Shown: positions 22,701-32,982 of the stretch, piece by piece | How positions within the stretch are numbered: the first letter of the stretch is position 1 | Layout of the letters: each line of letters begins with the position of its first letter | DNA from: Linanthus parryae | Taxonomy: Eukaryota; Streptophyta; Magnoliopsida; Ericales; Polemoniaceae | Length of the DNA stretch: 64,000 nt | Direction: 5' to 3' | Assembly: GCA_023055425.1 (NCBI GenBank) | Contig: JALGPY010000009.1 | Span: 55,924,616-55,988,615, forward strand | Notes under the pieces: generated by a model | The model's database searches: none | What the model saw: only the letters and a program-made list of their open reading frames with translations | Told to the model about the DNA's origin: nothing | Program-made: the position numbers and the translations under genes

Positions 22701-25700
22701 TAAAGCAGAGCACAAGAAGCTTTAGGCCGGAGCTCGACGTGAAGATTAAGCAGGAAATTGTCAAAATCCTGGATGACAAATTTATTGAGCCAAATCACCA
22801 CCCTACATGGTTGGCCGACATCGTGCCGGTAGTAAAGAAGAATGGGCAACTTCGCATTTGTGTAGATTTCCGAGACCTTAATCGTTTCTGTCCCAAAGAT
22901 GATTTTCCACTTCCCAACATCGACTTACTTATCGATTCGACCGCGGGTCATTGCATGTTCAGCTTCATGGACGGCTTTAGTGGGTACAATTAGATCAAGA
23001 TGGACCCCGAAGATGCACGGAAAACCGCGTTCATCACTCCGGTGGGAGTCTTCAATTACACAATTATGCCTTTTGGTCTCAAGAACGCAGGCGCAACTTA
23101 CCAGCGAGCCATGATGGCCCTGTTTCACGACATGATGCACAAGGAAGTAGAATTCTACGTGGACGACTTAGTTGTCAAATCCAAGGAAGAGGCAGACCAC
23201 CTGGGGGATTTGCGGAAAGTGTTCAACAGATGCAGAAGCTTTCAATTAAAGATGAACCCCATGAAGTGCGCATTCGGAGTAACATCGGGGAAATTCTTGG
23301 GATGTGTGGTACATCGTCAAGGAATAGAGCCTGATCCTGCGAAAGTATCGACAATCACTAGCATGACGGCGCCGCACAACCAAAGTGCCTTGAATACCTT
23401 CTTGGGAAAGCTATCCTACCTGCGAAGGTTCATCCCAGCGATCACCGAAATCACCTTCTGTTTCAGCGATCTTCTCAAGAAGGACGCTCTATATAACTGG
23501 ACTACGGAGCACGAAGCTGCGTTTGGAAGGCTAAAGGACCTGTTGAAATCATCAAAGGTAATGATCGCACCTCAGCTCGGATCACCACTCTTGTTGTACT
23601 TGACGTCAACGAAGAGGTCTATAGGGGCACTCCTGGCTCAGGAGTATGAGGGGCAAGAAAGGCCGATCTACTACATTTCTCGCATAGTGCAGCCAGCAGA
23701 ATTAAGGTACACGGACATCGAACGTCATTTCCTTGCCCTATTATTTGTAATAGAAAAGTTGAAGCACTATTTTGCTTCGCACAAAGTGGTAGTGGTCACA
23801 AAGAGTGATCCTATACGGTATCTTCTGACTCACACTACTCCTGGGGGAAGATTGGCAAAATGGTATATGACCATTTCTCAATATGACATCACATGTGTTC
23901 GACCCCGGGCAATCAAGTCACAAGCGGTGGCGGATTTGCTAGCACAGTTCCCAGATAACAGTCATGAGCCTGTGATTGAAGAAGAACTGGAGGGACCTGA
24001 AATCTACGCAGTTGAGTTGCCCTATTGGATGCTCCATTTCGACGGGTCGTCAACAAGGAAAGGTGGAGGCATTGGGATAGTCTTGACCAAACCCGATGGA
24101 GAGGTCATACAGATGTCAGCAAAGCTTGATTTCGCAGTCACCAACAACGAAGCAGAGTATGAAGCTCTCATCGCAGGTCTTCACGCAGCGAGGGAACTAG
24201 AAGTAAGCAACTTGACGGTTATGGGAGACTCCAAGCTAATCGTCAAACAAGCCTCGGGCGAGTATGGTTTGAAGGAGATAAACTTATTTCCCTACCGGAC
24301 CATGGTACAGAAACTGGTGCAGCAGTTCTGCGATGTCAGGTACGAGCACAAACCTAGAGCGGACAATAGGCATGCTGATGCTTTAGCTACCTTGGGATCC
24401 AAGGTTAGTGCAGATAAATGTCCCGCGAGAATCTCGATTGAAGTGCGAACATTCTCGGCGTTGACAGAGGACGCGTGCGACGACGAATGCATGGATGATG
24501 CGGACTGGAGAAAGTCAATATTGCGTGCCATCGCAGAAGGAACGAGCAACGAGAATTGGGCATCCACAAAGGGGTATTGCATACATGATAACACCCTCTA
24601 CTACAAAGGCCCTGGCGGAATACTCATGCGATGTGTCTCGGAGCAGGAGGGACAAGCGCTGTTAGAGAAGATTCACCAACATGCTTGTGGGGAAAGTGAG
24701 GTGTCAATCTATCGGAAAGCCCAGAGGTATGGGATTCACTAGCCGGACATGGCAACGGCCGCAGCATTGATCCAAGGAAATTGCGAGAGTTGCGCACTGA
24801 TCAAGGACTCTTTATCAATTGCTCTGACCGATGATGATGTGGATTGGAGGAAGCCACTCTTTGAATTTCTCACGCAAGGTATTGTGCCTGAGTCGAGAAA
24901 AGAAGCCAAGAAACTAAAGAGAAAAGCAGCACGGTATGTGGTCCAAGAAAATATGCTTTGGCGAAGGGGCCATGAGGGCAACCTGCTGCGATGTCTAGAC
25001 AGCAAATAAGCACAAGAGGTGATGGACCTCTCTCATCAAGTGGAACATCAGGGAGGTGCGAAGTTATGCAGACAGCTCCTCTCAGTCGGTTACTTCTGGC
25101 CCACCATGGAAGCAGATTGCAGCACTAAAGTAAGACGGTGTCAGGAGTGCCAATTCAAAGGTAACCTAGTGCATGCTCCTGCTGTAGATCTACATGCGTT
25201 GGGAACACCATGGCCGTTCCATACTTGGTCTTTGGATTTTGTTGGCCCCATCCGACCAACCTCGCACGGAAATCAGTTCATTCTCACCGCGACCGAGTTG
25301 TTCACCAAGTGGGTAGAAGCAATACCACTAAAGATAGCAAATGCGGTAGCCGTGGTCCATTTCATCCAAGAAAACATCATATGCAGGTTCGGAATTCCAA
25401 ACACCATTCTCTTGGATAATGGCACTCCCTTTGTCAATCGCCAGGTGGCTGCGAAACTAGCAGAGTACAACATAAGGCAGATATGTTCTACTCCTTACTA
25501 TCCGAAAGGGAATGGTCAAGCAGAAGCAACCAACAAGACGTTGTTAAGAATCTTGATCAAGATGGTGGCGGATGACCACAAGAAATGGGCTGATTCTTTG
25601 AACATAGCCTTGTGGGCCTATCGGACTTCTCCAAGGACTCCCACACGAGTCTCCCCGTTCCTTCTATGTTATGGGGCTGAATCTGTAGTATCCGCGGAGG

Positions 25701-26068
25701 TAAAAGTCAACTCCGCAAAACTGGCTTTCCATGCATTATACGACAATCAACGCGATCATGACTTGGTCCTGTTAGAAGAGAAGCGGGAGCAAGCTAAAAG
25801 GACTAACAAACGATACCAAGAAAGGATCGCTCGCGCGTACAACAAAACAGTCCAACGTCGAGATTTCGCAGTTGGAGATTTGGTCTTATGCGCATCCGAC
25901 CACTGTATGCGAGAGGCGGCTCATCCAAAATTCGCAGCCAACTGGGAAGGACCCTTCGAAGTCACAGAATTCTTTGATAGTGGCTACTGCAACATACGAA
26001 GGCTACATGGGACGACCTCAACCCCAAGCTCAGTCAACATGCGCTGGATTAAGAAGTATTATCCTTAA
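19706..26068 (+). pseudogene. Gypsy-1 gag-pol polyprotein, several nonsense codons
   Basis: The start is MSQEDDVSNRSP at 19706. A Pro-rich linker with a C run (about 20180-20197) precedes the capsid-like gag (about 20340-20880). The protease (about 21640-21950) has DGGA where DSGA or DTGA is usual. Reverse transcriptase (about 22730-23340) has intact YVDD (about 23157). The gypsy RNase H (about 23570-23960) is followed by an archaeal-type RNase H (about 24020-24400) with HFDGSS, NNEAEYEAL and VMGDS. Integrase (about 25019-25800) keeps its Asp, Asp and Glu (LDFVG, LLDNGT, AEATNK). Stops lie at 20729, 21845, 22154, 22199, 22991, 24740 and 25007, with a pair of compensating shifts at about 22200-22700. 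Confidence 0.92.
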
Positions 26069-26280
26069 CTCCCCTCATTATACGCGTTACATTACAACGT
26101 CTACTTTATGCTCTGTATTGCTAAAAATTCGTGCATATTCTCTCCCATACGAGGGAATTGTAATCTCACCTCTCCCATATGAGAAGTATTCTATAATAAA
26201 AAGACTTCTCCCAAATGGGAATAACTTTATAATTTCAGCTGTCTTTATCGCTTCATTTATTTCTTCATTTCTCAATAGCG

Positions 26281-26710
26281 AAAGCCCATCCGCCACGATG
26301 GCAGCATGATCTTAAGTGATCTTCTAAGCCTATCTGCCATGATAGCAGCATTATGATCTTAAGTGATCTCTAAGCCTATCTGCCATGATAGCAGCACTAT
26401 GATCTTAAGTGATCTTCTAAGCCTATCTGCCATGATAGCAGCATTATGATCTTAAGTGATCTCTAAGCCTATCTGCCATGATGGCAGCACTATGATCTTA
26501 AGTGATCTTCTAAGCCTATCTGCCATGATAGCAGCACTATGATCTCAAGTGATCTTTTAAGCCTATCTGCCATGATAGCAGCACTATGCAAGTATGTTCT
26601 TAAGTGATCTCCAAAGCCTATCTGCCAAGATAGCAGCTGTACTAGAGTCCTATCTTAAGCGATTCTCAAGCCTATCTGCCAAGATGGCAAAGCAATGCAA
26701 ATGCGATCTC
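26281..26710 (+). repeat. Tandem array, about 46-bp unit, nine copies, in the gypsy 3' region
   Basis: Each unit begins AAGCCTATCTGCCATGATAGC and carries ATGATCTTAAGTGATCT. Units 2 and 4 share CATTATG and CTCT, while units 3 and 5 share CACTATG and CTTCT, so there is an early dimer order of about 93 bp. CTGCCATGATAGCAG within each unit is nearly palindromic and could fold. The last two or three copies are degenerate, and related ATAGCAGCTTA scraps continue to about 27040. Confidence 0.9.
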
Positions 26711-27125
26711 AAACGATCTAAAAACTCATCTGTTAAGGCAGCGGTTCTCATAAATAATTCACAACCTGCGAATCTATCTGCTGGATAGCAACTCGTTGCG
26801 ATAACACAATGCGAATTTGACACTACAGAAAAAAAGTAAAGCTTGCCAATATGCATGCGAAAATTGCATTGTGTTGTACCAAAAACAGCAAATCAAACAA
26901 AGCGATTTATCATTATGAGTCAAAATGACTTACAAATTATCTGTCTAGATAGCAACTTACAAGCAGAAAAGCTCCAACTGAGCTAATTACACAACCAACA
27001 TGGCTTACAATTCATCTAGATAGCAGCTTACACGCGAAAGTTACAAAGAAGGGAAATCCTTACTGTAAAAGGATCGGCCTATCGATCCTACATGCGACCA
27101 AAGATCTGTAGCAAGTAGGGTGTTC

Positions 27126-27694
27126 CTATAAAACGAACGGCCTACCATGTCTACAAGACCTATGCGACGCTATGTTCAAGATCCTAGGATCTGACAAGGC
27201 CTCTTTCTGATCAACACCCCAAGAGGATGCGCCTGAGGAACCACCTGTTCCGGCGTATGCGGCGGTGAAGAACAGGCAAGCAGCAACTCCTAGGGCAAGA
27301 GGCTCCTTGTCCACGGAGACGAGAACAATGGCTCGCCACCCCGAGTTCAAGAACATGGTGGCGAACGATCCTCCTCCGGGAAAGCTAGAATAGAAATCCG
27401 CGGTTCATCACGAATCGGTAGCAAGGTCAGTACGGCGCTGCACCTCGTCGGGAGGCGGCCGGAAACACGACCTGCAAGCATAATAGACGAAGAAAATTCT
27501 TCGAACAAGCCTGACACATTATGTGCATCTTCTTTCTGATGGTTATGGATATTAATGAGCCTCGTAAAGAAGATCTTGGAAGCTATTTCTATGGCACAAA
27601 GCACAAACTCAGGATTCACAACTTGAAGTTGCCATGAATCAAAGAAAGAAAAGCATTGAAGCCAGCAGTCGTTGGGACTCATGGCAAGCCACAT
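27126..27694 (-). other. Antisense open frames of unknown function in the gypsy 3' region
   Basis: On the - strand a TATATAAA box (27730-27737) lies 36 bp before an ATG at 27694. The first frame is 115 codons (27694-27347). A second frame (27356-27126, 76 codons) overlaps its end in another phase and has a hydrophobic stretch, LALGVAACLFFTAAYAGT, that could span a membrane. I recognise neither. They could be exons of one antisense transcript or chance frames. Confidence 0.3.
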
Positions 27695-27729
27695 TTTGGG
27701 ATGAAAGACCCAAGCAGTGGAAGGCAGGG

Positions 27730-27737
27730 TTTATATA
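27730..27737 (-). promoter_or_regulatory. TATA box reading antisense inside the gypsy 3' region
   Basis: TATATAAA on the - strand, in a TCTATATAAACCC context, is a strong match to the plant consensus and lies just upstream of the antisense frame that starts at 27694. Confidence 0.4.
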
Positions 27738-28125
27738 GACCCGACGAAGACCCTTCAAATCTCTAGTTGAGTCAGCAAAGCTTGGAAAAGGGGTAAGCAT
27801 CAATCACTTACGCCTTGAAAAGAGGTAACATTCAATTACCCTACTAAAGGCTACGACGATTCAGTTGCGTATCTTAATTAATGACGGAAGGTCATGATAC
27901 GGATGGACTTCCCAAGGAAAGCGTGCTTATTTGATAAGCAATTAGCGCGAAAATCAAGGCAGAATATTGCTAGTTGACGTCATAATTGATATGCACAGAG
28001 ATATTTGAGCAAATCCCGGGACGGGCAAAACAGGCATTCAAATTTTTTTTGAAAAAAAGGGGGAGAAACCCTAGTAACATTACAGTAATGTTTTAGCATT
28101 TTGTTCGACACAAATTTGTTCTTGT

Positions 28126-29985
28126 TCAAAATAAGCCTTTGACCAGGGAGTCATCAGGAGTAAACTGACGTGACAAATTTGCCACTTGCTCCACTTCTTG
28201 CTTCAACCGCTCGTAGTTGGCGCTCATTTCATGGAAGAGCTTCACAGCCTCTTCAGCTTTTTGCTTTTGCTGCTCCACCTTCTGCTCCTCAGCTGCGAGG
28301 TTATGGAAGCCGCGCTTCAAATTCACGGCCGCGCGAATCTGGGTGACACTGTTGACAAGATACCCAAAGCCTAGCTTGCCTTGAAATTTGGCATGAGGGT
28401 TTTGACACATGCCGAAAAGCAACTCCGCTCTCTGAGGATAGATGGTCGCAGGTGTGGCCGCATATAGCTGCTCCAAAATACAGATGGCTTCGGTCAAAAA
28501 CAGTCTTCTGTCGAAAGGTCCTATCTCCAGAGACCTCACAAATGATCGAGGATAGGAGAGACGCATCCGAACCAGCCAGTCCACGTCAGCTTGCTTCAAC
28601 CCTAAGCAATGTTAAACCAAGTTAGAATATCAAACTTGTGAATGAAGAATGCGAGATGCGAACAACAATCACAACATACCAGATCCTTCAAGGATCTCGC
28701 GCAAAGAAGGAATGCGCATTGCCAGGGCAGCTGAAGACTGTCCTCGCTCCATTACCCTCCTGTCGGCTGCAAGCTCTAACTCCTCATAGTTGGCAGGAAG
28801 GGTATAAGCCGCACCAGGTGCGATTACAGCTCCGACCTGCGAACTCTAAAAGTTCCACGCAGGAAGAGTCACTGCAGGCTCAGTCCTTGCCGGAGGCATG
28901 GCAGCGGTAGAAGTTGCAACTCGATTAGGGATGCCTTCAGATGCGAGAGCATCAGCAGCATCTGCTTCTGTTTCCTCAGCACCAGCATTGGCATCTTCCT
29001 CCATCAACACTGTGTCAGCTTCGGCATTATCAGAAACTTCAATGATGTCCTCGAAGGGCTCTCCCGCATAATCAGCAGCTGGGACGGGCTTCTCAGTATG
29101 AGAACTTGGCACAGGAACATAAGATGCAGAAGGATGACTCCTCTGTCCCAGCATGGCTTCATCAGCATTACCTGCGACACAAGACAGGATGATGTGAGGT
29201 AACTTGTGTTACACAATATTTTATTATTATTTTGATAAGCCAAGAGTTAGCACCTCCACGCGAGGGTGGGATTGCTGCACCCACTTGTTCCAAGTGTTCT
29301 TCGCAGATGTGTCAACCAACTGCCAATCGGGAAGAAGTTCTGTAGGTGTCCACCGGGTAAAAATTTTCTTCATCTCTGACAAGCAATCCTCCATCTGCTT
29401 GTACAAAGCAACCTCTGCATCAGTCCTCAAGGGACTCAAAGGATCCACCTCACCCACAGGAGACAGATCATACAGCATGTGTACATCTTCAAGAGTGGGG
29501 GAAGCCTCGAACTCAGCAAAGTGGAATGTGTGAGTCGCAGGAGAGTAACGCGAGAGAAGGTTTAGAAGCATGGACTGGTCCAGCTTCACGGCAGCACCCT
29601 TCATAGCACGGACTGCGAAATATATGCCAGCATCGTTTAAAGCAATGGCATGATTGGTCAGTACATGGTCAATCCACTCATCCATAAAGTCCAATTTCTG
29701 AACAAACGCTTGAGTGGAAATCGCAGTGTACGGGAAAAACCCATTTTCGACCCCCAATCGAACTACGTCCTTGGAATCGATCAATTCGAGCATGGCCGCG
29801 TTAACTGGAGGGGTCAACGTTTGCAATTCGTCAGCAGGGATAGGGATTGGCAGGTTCTTCACCTTAACCCTAGCATGGTAAAAGTCTTTGCCACCCAGAT
29901 AGGGGGCTTTTCGCCATAAGGTCTGGGGGAGATCAGGTATTTCATCGACTTCCTTAACGGGTTTGGTTCCTTTTGTCTTTGCCAT
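28126..29985 (-). CDS. Antisense spliced gene inside the gypsy element (additional ORF), three exons
   Basis: Exon 1 starts at ATG 29985 (MAKTKGTKPVKEVDEIPDLP) and runs to about 29254. Exon 2 is about 29171-28680 and exon 3 is 28601-28126. The second intron (28679-28602, 78 bp) is clear: GTATGTTG donor, CTTAG acceptor, and an exact in-frame join. For the first intron a GAG/GTGCTA donor and TCGCAG/GTAATG acceptor are visible, but the join is off by one base. Exon 2 has one in-frame TAG (28848-28846). Exon 1 holds HFAEFEASPTLEDVHMLYDL, reminiscent of the plant mobile domain. Exon 2 is acidic and exon 3 ends in a Glu/Lys/Gln coiled coil. Antisense additional ORFs are known in Tat-lineage elements; the function of this one is unknown. 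Confidence 0.6.
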
Positions 29986-30454
29986 TCTTGCGGAAAAGCA
30001 AGAAAAAATGGGGGAGAAATACACACACTTTAGTTTGAATTTCAAGATTCATTTCAAAGCATACGAGAATTTATTGGAAGAAAGATGAACAGTCCAGTGT
30101 CAATTTTGGGGTTTGAAGTTCCGAATCGTTTGCATTATTGGGGATTTCAGAAACCCTACATTCAAAACCCTTACAATCTGGGGATTAAATCAAGGTTGGA
30201 TTCAAAGAGCAAGGTCTCCTTCATAGTTTTCAGTGGATAATATGTTTCAGAGAGTCATGGGTTTGCAGATCCAACACAGTTCAAAGCATATATCGGTACA
30301 TTAAACAAAATCGAACAAGGCCAACCTTGTTTTGGTAAAGCTTGCTTGGATGCGCACAGTTGAAGAAGACGATTGACAAGAGAGAATTGATGATTGATTA
30401 TCTGAATCTGCTCTTGAAGGCTTCCGGGTATCATTCACCTTAAGAGAAAGAAGT

Positions 30455-30490
30455 GATACTTTGCAACAACGGAGAGCACAGAGTATTTAT
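30455..30490 (-). promoter_or_regulatory. Candidate TATA region for the antisense gypsy gene
   Basis: GGATAAATACTCTG on the - strand (about 30478-30491) gives an ATAAATA core some 490 bp upstream of the ATG at 29985. A long or spliced leader would be needed. Tentative. Confidence 0.25.
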
Positions 30491-30737
30491 CCAAAAACAA
30501 TGAAAGGTTGCGTCCTTTCAGTAGTCGAATCGCAACCGTCACCGTCGAATCGCGCAATCACAGGACAAGCTGACGTCACGCCTAAAACCCTAAAAGACCA
30601 GACGACACGACTCTAGGGGTTTAGGTCATAATGGCACGCTCGGGGGCTGAATTTGCGTGTATTTGAATTGATGCGTGGCGGCGACGCGTACGTTGGTTCC
30701 TGCGCATGGAAGCCTATCCGGTTGTGAGCCTTCACGC

Positions 30738-30753
30738 GCAGAAAGGGGGCTAA
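30738..30753 (+). other. Gypsy-1 polypurine tract
   Basis: GCAGAAAGGGGGCTAA sits immediately before the 3' LTR, the usual start site of plus-strand synthesis. Confidence 0.85.
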
Positions 30754-31389
30754 TGTAGATAGTGCTTTCTGGACAGGCAGATCTTAGCCACGTGGCGATC
30801 ATCCAGCACACCATAATGTGCTCCACACACACTGGATCACCAGCCGTGCTGATCCACGTGGGGGCTGCGAGACAGGGCCCTCGCATACCACCGCACGGGA
30901 CTTGTAGGGACTTAGTGGTTTGGAGGCTAGAGTAAGTCCTGTCGCGTGCGAGCGATAACCAAGCTCGCACGCAACCCCTAGTAACTGCTTTTGAGAGATT
31001 TATGGCACGAGCTTCATAGACCCGGTCAAACCGGTCAAACCCGGTCAACCCCATAACGGTTCCGGTATACGCGGATAACGTGCTGTAATGGTCCCTATAT
31101 ACGCGGACGAACGTGCCGTTGTGGTTAAGCTAATTAAGCCGCCATTGATGGGTGCATTAACCACACTACAATGGTCACATTCTCCGTTATATATAGGATC
31201 GTTAACCCTTCCATACAAGAGGAAGAACGACCCGGAGATACGCGAAAGCTCTGCCAAAATCCTGTCTCTCTCTCACACAGTACTATTGCCTTAATCTCTC
31301 CCCACACACAACCCAACACTTCCTATGCCGTTTCTATTCTCTGTTCTTGGTGTACACAGAGTTCTCTCTGCAGGATTCTCTCGTACACA
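30754..31389 (+). repeat. Gypsy-1 3' LTR (636 bp)
   Basis: Starts TGTAGATAGTGC and ends CTCTCGTACACA. Compared with the 5' copy it has an extra CGGTCAAACC-type repeat (10 bp) and about 13 substitutions by eye. Confidence 0.93.
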
Positions 31390-31396
31390 CAGTTTC

Positions 31397-31625
31397 TTTC
31401 TCCTTCGGCCTCAAGGCTAAAGCTAGTGTTCTTAGTTTAGTCGATTCTCTTAATTGAGCATGCAGGTTGGATATGCTGTGAGCTCGTTAAGCTAATGCTA
31501 TTTTTAAGGGGAATAGAAAATTTCCCACCACATTGTTGAAAATGAGGGATGCCAACAATTCCATGACCTCAATTGTTTCTTTTCTCCAGGCTACTTCTCG
31601 ACAAAAATCCAAATTTCAGCAAGAG
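31397..31625 (+). repeat. Right half of the third peroxidase-upstream copy
   Basis: CTAGTGTTCTTAGTTTA, GAGCATGCAGGTTGGATAT, TTTCCCACCACA and GATGCCAACAA match 37499-37690 in the same order. Together with 14180-14337 it forms one paralogous segment that was split by the Copia-1 and gypsy insertions. It ends soon after 31600, before any peroxidase coding sequence. Confidence 0.75.
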
Positions 31626-31654
31626 TATTTCTTGGTGGTTCTAAGACAAAATTG

Positions 31655-32789
31655 GAAAATGTTGACATCAATGATCTTAAATTTTTTTACAAGTTTGACC
31701 TTTTGTTTAGAAAAAACCTCTCCAGAAAACCTAACCCGCCTCCTCCACCAGCGGCGGCGGCAGCCCCTGGACCCGTCACCCACCCCTAGTTAACCCCCTT
31801 CTGACTACCGCCTTCCTCCTTTGTCGTCTCTTCTGCTGATTCCATCACCCCGCTGGTATCTCTGATGGGTTTCACGCCCCGACCGGGTCTCATCGTCTCT
31901 GGCGCGTCGTCGGTAACAATGGACGATAGAAGTCGAGCTCCTCCTCTTCGCCAACGTTCCCCTCCTCTACTGGACGGAGGGGTCACCTTCGTACTATCCA
32001 ACTACCCCGCCACCCGTTCAAAGCCAGACCAGCCATTGCTCAGGCCAGATCCGCTGCCATGCCATGCTCCGCCGCCTAACTGACGTCCAGAGCGCTACGA
32101 CGACCCAGATCCGCCCAACCGCCGCCCCTCTCCACTGCTGTCGCTGCTCTCCGCTGCCGCCGAAGCCTCTCCCCCTTCGACTTGGGTGTTTCCTCCTGTA
32201 AGAAACCCCTTTCCCCCTCCCCCAGACGATTTAGGTTCTACAGTGGTTGTTCCCCCCTTCCCCTGGTTGTGAGGCTTCTTCTTCTACCTCCCCCTCTGAT
32301 ATGCTGGATATTTGGCATGTCCGAGTCCCCTCGGAGAAGTTTTCTCACCGCCCACCAGCACCACTATGAGCCCTTTTTTCTGGTTTTGGGTTGCTTACAG
32401 TCCTTCTATTCGGTCGAAAGGTCACGGTGCTTCAGCGGCGCTGCACCATCACATCCAGTGTCACGGCGCGCTGCTTCTTTTAGTTGGATTTAGGGTTTTT
32501 CCTGTGGGCTCATGTTGTTTTGGGCCTGTTTTTGGTTTTGTTTTTGTTTCTGGGCTGTTTGGTTTGTTTTGTTTTGCGTTAGGCATAAGAGGCTCTTGTG
32601 GTCCTTAGGACAGTTACGATTTTTTGGGATTGTTATGTGGTGGCCTCTCAGCCTTGTACCACTTGGTCTCCTTGCTGCACTGTTAGAGGCTTATGTTGTG
32701 CATCATTTGGTTTTCTTTCCAAAGTATACCCCGTTTGTTTGTATTCAGACTTTTTATGAATGACATCATTTCGTTGCTGGTGAAAGAAA
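31655..32789 (+). mobile_element. Candidate non-autonomous retroposon with 12-bp direct repeats
   Basis: AAGACAAAATTG flanks the segment at 31643-31654 and 32790-32801, and the right end is A-rich (GAAAGAAA). The 5' half (31740-32300) is unusually rich in CT and CCG, like a retroposed leader, and the 3' half is T/G-rich. No domain can be read in any frame. Either a LINE-dependent retroposon or chance A-rich repeats would fit. Confidence 0.35.
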
Positions 32790-32801
32790 AAGACAAAATT
32801 G

Positions 32802-32982
32802 TGTTTATAATCAAAATGTTTGGTATGCTGCTTTACTTGGTGGATTTTAGGTATACCCATAGTTTAGTTTTTGTGTTTTGTACCAATAGTTTCGTTTAAA
32901 ACATAAAGTTGTCTCTATGTGTGCATGTTTTTAAAGTAGTACCATGCTCTAATAAGTTATGCCCAACATGCCAACTATAGTT
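32802..32982. other. Short spacer with tri-state repeats
   Basis: GTATACCCATAGTTTAGTTTTTGTG at about 32850 resembles the end of the neighbouring inverted-repeat element (about 33000). It may be a scrap of a related copy. Confidence 0.35.

Larger units (their letters stand above)
19040..31389 (+). mobile_element. Gypsy-1: 12.3-kb Ty3/gypsy element of the Ogre/Tat type
   Basis: LTRs lie at 19040-19665 and 30754-31389. Inside are a primer site, gag, protease, reverse transcriptase, a gypsy RNase H plus a second archaeal-type RNase H, integrase, a long 3' region with a tandem array and antisense reading frames, and a polypurine tract. The second RNase H before integrase marks the Ogre/Tat group. 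The LTRs differ by about 13 substitutions and one 10-bp indel by eye, so the insertion is young. Flanks CATTT (19035-19039) and CAGTT (31390-31394) are a probable 5-bp target duplication with one mismatch. Confidence 0.93.

Noticed and set aside
26281..26710. CRISPR-like array from regular 46-bp repeats
   Set aside because: The whole unit repeats with no unique spacers and it lies inside a gypsy element.
28186..28374. Leucine-rich small membrane protein on the + strand
   Set aside because: It is the reverse reading of the Gln/Glu/Lys coiled coil of antisense exon 3.
31865..32608. Coding exon in the CT/CCG-rich segment
   Set aside because: Several frames are open only because of base composition; none shows a domain or a consistent codon pattern.
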